Below are positions 26,226 through 33,043 of a DNA stretch of 35,303 nt, piece after piece (positions within the stretch are counted from its first letter, which is position 1; each line of letters starts with the position of its first letter). Under the pieces are notes generated by a model. That model searched no databases, was not told where the DNA came from, and worked only from the letters and a program-made list of their open reading frames with translations. Made by a program: the position numbers and the translations under genes. The DNA comes from Clostridia bacterium (GTDB lineage: Bacteria > Bacillota > Clostridia > Oscillospirales > CAG-272): the NCBI GenBank assembly GCA_017522905.1, contig JAFWXY010000158.1, positions 1 to 35,303 of the forward strand. The letters run 5' to 3'.

Positions 26226-26264
26226 TATTGTCATTAACAAAATTTGTACGATAGGGATGCTCAA

Positions 26265-26984
26265 ATGAAAAAGGAAAACTCTTTAGAGGTAAAAAGGACA
26301 ACTAAGGTGGGCGCAGAGCTTGATTTTGCGTCACGTGAAGCATATAAGCTTTTAAGAACTAACGTCTCCTTCGCTTTCCCGGATGAGGAAAACGGAAGAG
26401 TAATAGGTGTTTGCAGTGCATGTCCCCACGAGGGAAAGAGTACCACCAGTGTAAACCTTGCGTATTCACTTGCAGAGGCTAACAATAAGGTTTTGCTTAT
26501 AGACGGAGATATGCGCCGTCCCACAATCAATAAGGTAGTGGAAATTGAAGGTGAGCCCGGACTCTCGGATATGCTCTCCGGAAAGAGCGGTGTAGAGGTA
26601 GCGAACAAGGTATTGCATGAGAATTTGGATATTTTGGCATCGGGCCATATTCCTCCCAACCCCTCGGAGCTTATCGGTTCTCGCAGGATGGAAGCGCTGA
26701 TCGAGGAATGCAAGACCAAGTATGATTATGTTATAATCGACTTGCCGCCTGTGCTTTCCGTTTCGGACCCCGTTGCGGTATCCAAATACCTCAGCGGAAT
26801 GATCATCGTTGTAAGACATGATAAAACAAGACGCCGTGATATGGCAGAAACCATAAGACAGCTGGAGTACGCCAACGTAAAAATACTTGGTTTCGTGTAT
26901 AACAGAGTAGGACACGAAAGCGGCGAGAACAAGTATAGGTACAAGTATAAGTACAGAGGATACAGCTACAGAAGCAAAAAATAA
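26265..26984 (+). CDS. cpsD: CpsD/YwqD-type bacterial tyrosine kinase
   Basis: A cytosolic BY-kinase of 239 residues. The Walker A is ACPHEGKSTT, Walker A' is LLIDGDMRRPT, and the Walker B region is YVIIDLPPVLSVSDP. The C-terminus is a tyrosine cluster (six Tyr in its last 16 or so residues), the autophosphorylation tail of this family. Such kinases control capsule or exopolysaccharide polymer length with their Wzz partner. The first ATG with a site (AGGGA) is used; the frame opens at a TTG 21 bases earlier. It follows the adaptor gene by 39 bases. Confidence 0.93.
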   Translation: MKKENSLEVKRTTKVGAELDFASREAYKLLRTNVSFAFPDEENGRVIGVCSACPHEGKSTTSVNLAYSLAEANNKVLLIDGDMRRPTINKVVEIEGEPGLSDMLSGKSGVEVANKVLHENLDILASGHIPPNPSELIGSRRMEALIEECKTKYDYVIIDLPPVLSVSDPVAVSKYLSGMIIVVRHDKTRRRDMAETIRQLEYANVKILGFVYNRVGHESGENKYRYKYKYRGYSYRSKK

Positions 26985-26992
26985 AAATAACG

Positions 26993-27021
26993 ATTAAAAC
27001 CGAGCCAAACTCGGTTTTAAT
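26993..27021 (+). terminator. AT-rich hairpin between kinase and phosphatase genes, possible attenuator
   Basis: A perfect 12-bp stem, ATTAAAACCGAG/CTCGGTTTTAAT, with a CCAAA loop starts 9 bases after the kinase stop. The only T-run after the GC part is inside the stem arm, followed by TGGTTT. It could terminate part of the transcripts and lower phosphatase and vanZ expression relative to the kinase. Confidence 0.5.
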
Positions 27022-27041
27022 TGGTTTATGAGGAGGGCAGA

Positions 27042-27803
27042 ATGAGCGGATATTTTGATATACATACACACGTATTGCCGCGCGCCGATGACGGAAGCTC
27101 GTCAAGTGCCGAATCAATAGAGATGCTTTGCGCCCTTTTTGATCAGGGCGTGTCGCGCGTAGTCGCTACGCCCCATTTTTATGCCTCGAGCGATGAGCCT
27201 GAGGAGTTCCTTCTGCGAAGAGGCGCATCGATGGACAGATTGCTTGCAAGGATAGATGAGGAGATAGGCAAGGACGAGAGCATTCGAGAGAGACTTCCCG
27301 ATATTTATCTTGGCGGTGAGGTTGAGTTCTTTGGCGCTATGAGTAACGTTGATATTCTCTCGGAAATATGCATATCGGGCACTAAGCGACTGCTTGTCGA
27401 GATGCCGTTTGCCCCTTGGAAGCCCTCCATGATAGAGGAGCTTTATATGCTCAGAATAAAGCAGGGGATAACGCCGATAATTGCCCATATCGACAGATAT
27501 TTCGGATTCTTCAAGTCCGAAATGCTTTACGATATGCTGGATAATGGCATCGAAATACAGATAAATGCAGATGCCTTTTTGAGATTCAGCACGCGTCGGC
27601 GCGCATTGGAGCTTATGAGAATGGGCATGGTGCATTATCTCGGAAGCGACACCCATAACATGGGCAGACGAGCTCCGCGTATCGGAGAGGCGATCGTAGA
27701 GATAGAAAAGAGGCTGGGCAAGGAAGCCTTGAAGATAATACTCGGCAACGGAAGCTATCTTGCAAAAGGAGCTGCTCCCTTGTTTAAGGTTGAGGACAGA
27801 TAG
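27042..27803 (+). CDS. cpsB: PHP-type protein-tyrosine phosphatase, CpsB/YwqE family
   Basis: A 253-residue metal-dependent phosphatase of the PHP fold that removes phosphate from the BY-kinase tail and its targets. Motifs are DIHTHVLPRADDG near the start, VATPHFY, GGEVEFFG, PIIAHIDRY and the final LGSDTHNMGRR, all metal-ligand regions of the family. It lies directly downstream of its likely substrate kinase. ATG 27042 follows GAGGAGGG; an in-frame TTG 21 bases earlier lies upstream of that site. It ends with TAG, so TAG is used as a true stop in this genome. Confidence 0.92.
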   Translation: MSGYFDIHTHVLPRADDGSSSSAESIEMLCALFDQGVSRVVATPHFYASSDEPEEFLLRRGASMDRLLARIDEEIGKDESIRERLPDIYLGGEVEFFGAMSNVDILSEICISGTKRLLVEMPFAPWKPSMIEELYMLRIKQGITPIIAHIDRYFGFFKSEMLYDMLDNGIEIQINADAFLRFSTRRRALELMRMGMVHYLGSDTHNMGRRAPRIGEAIVEIEKRLGKEALKIILGNGSYLAKGAAPLFKVEDR

Positions 27804-28247
27804 ATGAAAAAAAGAAAAATATACGTCTTTTTGTTTGTCTTCATTCTGTGCTTCATATTTGGCAATTCAATGCTCAGCAAAGAGCTGTCCGGTACAATAA
27901 GTAAATTTGTGGCAGGTATTCTGGGCGGCGAAGCGGGATCGACCGATGAAGGGCATCATCTGGTCCGAAAGCTGGCGCATTTTACCGAATACGCCGCGCT
28001 TGGCGCAGTCGGACATCTTTTATTTGACTCTATGATGCAGGATAAATACAGAAAATACGTTACTGTATCACTTGTTGGAGTGACAACGCCTCTTGTGGAT
28101 GAAACGATACAGATTTTTTCTATGAGAGGTCCCGCGCTCACTGACGTGTGGATTGATGTTGGAGGATATTTAGTAGGAGTATTGCTGGTTTTTGCGCTGT
28201 GTGCGCTCAGGCAAGGATGCTTTGAAAGGCATAGATGCAAGCAATAA
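27804..28247 (+). CDS. VanZ-family membrane protein
   Basis: A 147-residue protein with an N-terminal hydrophobic segment (VFLFVFILCFIFG). It also has the VanZ core RKLAHFTEYAALGAVGHLL, then PLVDETIQIFSMRGPALTDVWIDVGG and a final TM segment. VanZ proteins can give low-level teicoplanin resistance, but most members have no known function. Its ATG directly follows the TAG of the phosphatase gene (TAGATG), so it belongs to the same operon and may take part in cell-surface polymer metabolism. Confidence 0.88.
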   Translation: MKKRKIYVFLFVFILCFIFGNSMLSKELSGTISKFVAGILGGEAGSTDEGHHLVRKLAHFTEYAALGAVGHLLFDSMMQDKYRKYVTVSLVGVTTPLVDETIQIFSMRGPALTDVWIDVGGYLVGVLLVFALCALRQGCFERHRCKQ

Positions 28248-28333
28248 AACGAGCTTTGTGAATGTTGTCTACAAAGCCCAAGAAAACAAAAAAATAATTG
28301 TCGAATTTTAGGACAAGTAAATTCATAAAATAC

Positions 28334-28362
28334 TTGACAATTTTGGGCGTTTGTGATATCAT
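28334..28362 (+). promoter_or_regulatory. Sigma-A promoter for the structured RNA upstream of purE
   Basis: Perfect TTGACA and TATCAT are separated by 17 bp, with TGTGA directly before the -10 box. The predicted start is near 28369. The 86 bases between vanZ and this promoter hold a 7-bp inverted repeat (28253-28277) without a T-tract. Confidence 0.85.
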
Positions 28363-28369
28363 TATATTG

Positions 28370-28547
28370 TGATTTTGAGAATTTCTGCAACTGACGGAAA
28401 AGCGGATTTCAAGGTGCTTTGGAGCATAGTGAATTCGCGTGGATTTGCCCACATGGAACAGAAATTTATATTGCCGACCGTCTGGGCACACTTAGATCAG
28501 AGTGGCTGATTTGTTGCCACTATGCTAGGTGCGCCCATTTTGTTTTT
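28370..28547 (+). ncRNA. ssrS: 6S-like regulatory RNA candidate upstream of purE
   Basis: The region between promoter and T-tract folds on paper as a long rod. The closing stem pairs GGTGC (28413) with GCGCC (28531) and GCATAGTG (28424-28431) with CACTATGC (28518-28525). An open central region follows, with a small hairpin ATCAG/CTGAT on its 3' side. An apical stem pairs GTG and TGCCCA (28439-28451) with TGGGCA and CAC (28483-28491). A rod with a central bubble and a small 3'-bubble hairpin is the shape of 6S RNA, which binds sigma-A polymerase. I recall 6S genes near purE in Clostridia but cannot verify it. The GCCGACCGTCTGGGCA block also resembles the 3' part of the ZTP riboswitch, a serious alternative before purine genes. 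TTTTGTTTTTT ends it. Confidence 0.58.
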
Positions 28548-28614
28548 TCGGCAACAAAACACGTTTTGGATTTAAATAATTAATTAAGATACATAAGTTT
28601 TTCGGAGGTTTGGT

Positions 28615-29109
28615 ATGAAAAAAGTCGGTATCGTAATGGGAAGTGCAAGCGATATGCCTGTCGTAAAGAAGGCTATAGATATGCTTGCCTTTTTTGATGT
28701 TCCTTATGAGGTGCACGTGTACAGCGCGCACAGAACTCCTCGCGAGGCGGCAGAGTTTACTCAGAATGCAAGGGCAAACGGATTTGGAGTGATTATCGCT
28801 GCGGCGGGAATGGCGGCTCACCTGGCGGGCGCAGTCGCGGCTAACACAGCACTTCCTGTAATCGGAATCCCCTGCAAGTCGAGTAATCTTGACGGACTTG
28901 ATGCACTTCTGGCAACGGTTCAGATGCCTACGGGCATACCGGTTGCTACAGTTGCCATTGACGGTGCGGCAAACGCGGCAATTCTGGCGGTTCAGATGCT
29001 CGCCATTGAGGACGAGGCCCTGGCGGAAAAGCTTATGGCAAAGAGAGCGGCAGACGCAGAGGCGGTTCTGAAAAAGAGCGCTGAGATAGAGGCCGAATAC
29101 AACAAATAA
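28615..29109 (+). CDS. purE: 5-(carboxyamino)imidazole ribonucleotide mutase, class I PurE
   Basis: PurE interconverts N5-CAIR and CAIR in IMP synthesis. The class I motifs GSASDMP (9-15) and SAHRTP (37-42), and the later AAGMAAHLAGAVAANT and GIPCKSSNLDGLDALLATVQMP segments, are present. The 164-residue length is normal. No purK was found in the window. It is the first gene of the purine operon, behind TCGGAGGTTTGGT. About 68 AT-rich bases separate it from the RNA terminator with no good promoter, so it may depend on read-through. Confidence 0.96.
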   Translation: MKKVGIVMGSASDMPVVKKAIDMLAFFDVPYEVHVYSAHRTPREAAEFTQNARANGFGVIIAAAGMAAHLAGAVAANTALPVIGIPCKSSNLDGLDALLATVQMPTGIPVATVAIDGAANAAILAVQMLAIEDEALAEKLMAKRAADAEAVLKKSAEIEAEYNK

Positions 29110-29163
29110 AGAGCGGATAAGAAAAGCTAACCTAAAGGATATTTCCTGCAGACGAGGTAAAAT

Positions 29164-30588
29164 ATGGGTGGATTTTTTGGAATAACATCGAGAAAAGAGT
29201 GTTTGGTAGACGTGTTCTTCGGAACCGATTATCACTCACATTTAGGCACAAGACGCGGAGGCCTGGCGGCATACGATCCAGAGCTTGGGCTCCAGAGAGT
29301 TATACATAACATCTCGAACTCTCCCTTCAGAACAAAGTTTGAAAATATATTTGATGAGATGCACGGCAGAGCGGCAATCGGTTGCATCAGCGATAGCGAT
29401 CCTCAGCCGCTTATCATTCGCTCCAAGCTTGGCGCGTTTGCCATTTGTATAATTGGTGTAATAAACAACGCGGAGCGGCTTATCGAGGAGTATTTCTCGG
29501 TCAGCGGAGCGCACTTCAACGCGATGACCTCAGGCGTTGTAAACTCGACAGAGCTTGTAGCCGCGCTGATAAACCGAAAGGATAATTTTGCCGACGGCAT
29601 CAAGTTCGCGCAGGATTCGATAGACGGCACCGCGGCAATTATTATACTGAAGAACGACGGATCGATAATCGCCGCGAGAGACAAGCTCGGAAGGCTTCCC
29701 TTGCTCGTTGGCAAGAGCAAGGACGGATATGCCGTCAGCTTTGAGTCCTTCGCGTACAAGAAGCTGGATTTTGAGGACGAGCGCGAGCTGGGTCCGGGCG
29801 AGATAATCGAGATAACGCCCGACTCAATCAAGCAGCTTGCAGAGCCACGAAAGAAAAAGAAGGTCTGTGCGTTCCTCTGGTCGTATTACGGATACCCTAC
29901 GGCAAATTACGAGGGTGTCAACGTTGAGGCGATGAGATACAGAAACGGAAGCATTCTTTGTGAGAATGACCGTGAGGCAGGAAGGCACGAGGATATAGAC
30001 TATGTTTGCGGAGTGCCGGATTCCGGAACACCGCACGCCATAGGATATGCCAACGCATGTGACATTCCTTTTGCGCGTCCGTTTATCAAATATACACCCA
30101 CGTGGCCGCGCAGCTTTACAACAGCCAAGCAGGCAGACAGAAAAAAGGTTGCAAAGATGAAGCTGATACCCGTGCACGAGCTTATCGAGGGTAAGAATCT
30201 TCTTTTTGTGGATGACTCGATAGTAAGAGGAACACAGCTTAAGGAAACCGTAGACTTCCTTTACTCCAACGGAGCCAAGCAGGTGCATATGAGAAGCGCT
30301 TGCCCCCCGATAATGTATAGCTGTAAATACCTCAATTTCTCAAGGGCGACAAGCGAGATGGAGCTGATTGCCCGTCGCGTTATTATGGATCTTGAGGGGG
30401 AAGAGGGATTCAAATATATCGAGGAGTACAGCGACGGTAACACCGAGCGCGGCAGGAGGCTGCGCGAGGCAATATGCAAAAAGATGAAGTTTGCATCCCT
30501 TGAATTTCAGACGCTCAAGGGAGTTATCAAGGCGATAGGGCTTGACGAGGACGAGCTTTGCACCTATTGCTGGAACGGAAAAGAATAA
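29164..30588 (+). CDS. purF: Amidophosphoribosyltransferase-like protein (PurF family) lacking the N-terminal Cys nucleophile
   Basis: PurF normally makes phosphoribosylamine from PRPP and glutamine. This 474-residue homologue keeps the phosphoribosyltransferase domain, with PRPP loop FVDDSIVRGTQ (~349-359). It also keeps all four cysteines that ligate the 4Fe-4S cluster in Bacillus-type PurF: C235 (KVCAF), C387 (MYSC) and C466/C469 (LCTYCWNG). The glutaminase domain starts MGGFFGI where active enzymes read CGVFGI after processing, so Gly replaces the nucleophile; the first Cys is residue 13 in another context. The NG oxyanion motif also appears changed (IIGVINN). It may use free ammonia, a partner glutaminase, or have a regulatory role. 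It sits between purE and purM. Confidence 0.88.
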   Translation: MGGFFGITSRKECLVDVFFGTDYHSHLGTRRGGLAAYDPELGLQRVIHNISNSPFRTKFENIFDEMHGRAAIGCISDSDPQPLIIRSKLGAFAICIIGVINNAERLIEEYFSVSGAHFNAMTSGVVNSTELVAALINRKDNFADGIKFAQDSIDGTAAIIILKNDGSIIAARDKLGRLPLLVGKSKDGYAVSFESFAYKKLDFEDERELGPGEIIEITPDSIKQLAEPRKKKKVCAFLWSYYGYPTANYEGVNVEAMRYRNGSILCENDREAGRHEDIDYVCGVPDSGTPHAIGYANACDIPFARPFIKYTPTWPRSFTTAKQADRKKVAKMKLIPVHELIEGKNLLFVDDSIVRGTQLKETVDFLYSNGAKQVHMRSACPPIMYSCKYLNFSRATSEMELIARRVIMDLEGEEGFKYIEEYSDGNTERGRRLREAICKKMKFASLEFQTLKGVIKAIGLDEDELCTYCWNGKE

Positions 30589-30624
30589 TCAGAGCTTAAA
30601 ATCAAGAAAGGTCAGGAAAAATAA

Positions 30625-31674
30625 ATGCATTCAAATTCAAGAAGCGAAAGCTACGCAGCGGCAGGAGTTGATATAACCGCGGGATACAGAGCGGTAGAGC
30701 TGATGAAGAAGCATATCGCCCGCACAAAAAACGAAGGTTGTCTTGATGACGTAGGCGGCTTTGGCGGTTGCTTTGGTCTCAATATTGGTGGGATGGAAGA
30801 GCCTGTGCTTGTTTCTGGAACCGACGGTTGCGGAACCAAGGTCAAGATGGCGATACTTATGGACAAGCACGATACAATAGGAATTGACGCGGTTGCAATG
30901 TGTGTAAATGACATTATATGCTGTGGTGCAAAGCCCTTGTTCTTCCTTGACTATATTGCTTGCGGCAAGAATATCCCCGAGAAGATCGCGTCAATAGTCG
31001 GCGGCGTTGCGGAGGGCTGTGTTCAGTCGGGCGCGGCGCTTATCGGCGGCGAGACCGCAGAGCATCCCGGAATGATGCCTGTTGAAGAGTATGACCTTGC
31101 AGGCTTTGCGGTAGGCATAGTAGACAAGAAAAAGATACTTGACAATACAAAGACAAAAGAGGGCGACGTTGTCATCGCGCTTGCATCAAGTGGAGTTCAT
31201 TCTAACGGATTTTCGCTTTGCCGTAAGGTCTTTGAGATAGACAAGAACCCCGATAGCCTTTATGTTCCCTGTGGGGACCTTGGCGGCAAGTCGATTGCCG
31301 AGACACTTCTCACGCCTACCAAGATCTACGTAAAGAGCGTGCTCAAGCTCCTTGAAAATGTAGACGTTAAGGGCATTTCCCATATTACGGGCGGTGGATT
31401 CTACGAGAACATCCCGAGAGCACTTCCGAAGGGAATGACCGCGAAGATAGACAGAGCGGCAGTTAAGGTTCTTCCTATCTTCGAGCTTATTATGAAAACG
31501 GGCAACATACCCGAGAGAGATATGTTCAACACATACAATATGGGTGTTGGAATGAGCATTACGGTTGCCAAGGAAGACGTCACAGAGTCGCTTGAGATCC
31601 TTCGCGAATGCGGCGAGGACGCGTACGTTATCGGTGAGATAATCAAGGGCGACGAAGGCGTGGTAATGTGCTGA
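30625..31674 (+). CDS. purM: Phosphoribosylformylglycinamidine cyclo-ligase (AIR synthetase)
   Basis: PurM closes the imidazole ring of AIR using ATP and FGAM. Recognisable segments are YAAAGVDITAGYRAVELMKKH, VSGTDGCGTKVKMA, MCVNDIICCGAKPLFFLDYIA, IGGETAEHPGMMP and ISHITGGGFYENIPRALP. The length of 349 residues is normal. The stop TGA overlaps the ATG of purN by one base (TGATG), so the two are coupled. Confidence 0.97.
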   Translation: MHSNSRSESYAAAGVDITAGYRAVELMKKHIARTKNEGCLDDVGGFGGCFGLNIGGMEEPVLVSGTDGCGTKVKMAILMDKHDTIGIDAVAMCVNDIICCGAKPLFFLDYIACGKNIPEKIASIVGGVAEGCVQSGAALIGGETAEHPGMMPVEEYDLAGFAVGIVDKKKILDNTKTKEGDVVIALASSGVHSNGFSLCRKVFEIDKNPDSLYVPCGDLGGKSIAETLLTPTKIYVKSVLKLLENVDVKGISHITGGGFYENIPRALPKGMTAKIDRAAVKVLPIFELIMKTGNIPERDMFNTYNMGVGMSITVAKEDVTESLEILRECGEDAYVIGEIIKGDEGVVMC

Positions 31675-32315
31675 TGGCAGAGAAAAAGAGAATTGCCGTG
31701 CTCGTTTCGGGCGGCGGCACAAATTTACAGGCGCTTATCGATGCAGAGGCGCGCGGCGAGATAGGTAACGGCGAGATAGTGCTTGTTATCGCATCAAAGC
31801 CCGGCGTTTACGCGCTTGAAAGAGCAAAAAATGCGGGAATTGAGGGCAGGGTACTCGCCCGCAGGGATTATGATAGCATAGCTGATTATTCAAAGGTGCT
31901 TGCCGACACAATGACCGCGGAAAAGATCGATCTTGTCGTGCTCGCAGGGTTTTTGACTATAATCGACGAGCAGGTATATAACGCGTTTCCCAATAAAATA
32001 CTCAACGTGCACCCTGCACTCATTCCGTCCTTTTGCGGAAAGGGATATTACGGACTTCGTGTTCACGAGGCGGCGCTTCGGAAGGGCGTCAAGGTGTCGG
32101 GCGCAACCGTGCATATCGTCACTCCCGAGTGCGATGCAGGACCGATAGTTCTGCAAAAGGCAGTTGAGGTCAAGGAGGGCGACACGCCCGAGGTCTTACA
32201 GCGCAGGATCATGGAGGAGGCCGAGTGGAAGATACTTCCCGAGGCAGTCAGACTTTTCTGCGAAGATAGAATAGTAGTTGAAGATAACAGAGTCATAATT
32301 ACGGAAAGGGACTGA
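31674..32315 (+). CDS. purN: Phosphoribosylglycinamide formyltransferase
   Basis: PurN transfers formyl from 10-formyl-THF to GAR. The phosphate loop is VLVSGGGTNLQALI. The catalytic region is LNVHPALIPSFCGKGYYG with the active His, then HIVTPECDAGPIVLQ with the active Asp. The length of 213 residues is typical. I use ATG 31674 (MAEKKRIAVL) at the purM stop overlap, in preference to a GTG two codons upstream. Confidence 0.95.
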   Translation: MAEKKRIAVLVSGGGTNLQALIDAEARGEIGNGEIVLVIASKPGVYALERAKNAGIEGRVLARRDYDSIADYSKVLADTMTAEKIDLVVLAGFLTIIDEQVYNAFPNKILNVHPALIPSFCGKGYYGLRVHEAALRKGVKVSGATVHIVTPECDAGPIVLQKAVEVKEGDTPEVLQRRIMEEAEWKILPEAVRLFCEDRIVVEDNRVIITERD

Positions 32316-32316
32316 A

Positions 32317-33033
32317 ATGAAGATTTTCACAATCAAGGAAGAGCTTAATTCTCTTGAATATCACGGCAGAGGAATAATTATAGGTAAGAGTGCTGACGGC
32401 AAGAAGGCAATAAGTGCGTATTTCATTATGGGAAGAAGCGTTAACAGCCGCAACAGAGTTTTCGTTCTTGAGGGCGAGAATATGAGAACAAAGGCATATG
32501 ATGAGTCAAAGATGGTCGACCCCCACCTCATCATTTACTATCCCGTCCGCACTTTGGGCGACGATACGATAGTAACAAACGGAGATCAGACCGATACGAT
32601 ATACGAGCTTATGGGCAAGGGATTGACCTTTGAAGAGTCGCTCAGAACCCGTGAGTTTGAGGACGATAAGCCTAATTTCACCCCCAGAATTTCGGGAATG
32701 ATCCACCGCAAGGATGGCAAGATGAGCTTTGATATGTCTATTCTCAAGAGTGCAGAGGGAGATGATTCCTCCTGCGAGAGATTTACATACACATATTCGA
32801 ATCCCATTTGCGGAAAGGCAAAGTTCATTCACACCTATAACTCGGAGGGCGATCCGCTTCCTTCCTTTGAGGGTGAACCCAAGACTCTTGTGCTCCCCGA
32901 GATGGGCATTGACGAGCTTACATCCCACATCTGGGAAAACTTGAATGAGGACAATAAGGTATCGCTTTTCGTTCGCTACATTGATATTGAGAGCGGCGAG
33001 AGCGAGACAAGAATAGTAAACAAGAATGCGTGA
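32317..33033 (+). CDS. purO: IMP cyclohydrolase, archaeal PurO type
   Basis: A 238-residue protein beginning MKIFTIKEELNSLEYHGRG and continuing GIIIGKSADGKKAISAYFIMGRSVNSRNRVF. This resembles the opening of archaeal PurO (GR...VG...DG...Y...SRS..NR) rather than the MGS-like IMP cyclohydrolase half of PurH. It would close FAICAR to IMP, the last step of the pathway. Its place one base after purN and directly before a stand-alone AICAR transformylase, in an operon with no purH N-domain, supports this. Family identity is from memory of the PurO pattern; catalytic residues were not checked individually. Confidence 0.85.
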   Translation: MKIFTIKEELNSLEYHGRGIIIGKSADGKKAISAYFIMGRSVNSRNRVFVLEGENMRTKAYDESKMVDPHLIIYYPVRTLGDDTIVTNGDQTDTIYELMGKGLTFEESLRTREFEDDKPNFTPRISGMIHRKDGKMSFDMSILKSAEGDDSSCERFTYTYSNPICGKAKFIHTYNSEGDPLPSFEGEPKTLVLPEMGIDELTSHIWENLNEDNKVSLFVRYIDIESGESETRIVNKNA

Positions 33034-33043
33034 GGTGATAAAA

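Noticed and set aside
28253..28277. Inverted repeat after vanZ as a terminator
   Set aside because: The stem is 7 bp with an 11-base loop and is followed by CCAAGAAAAC rather than a T-run.
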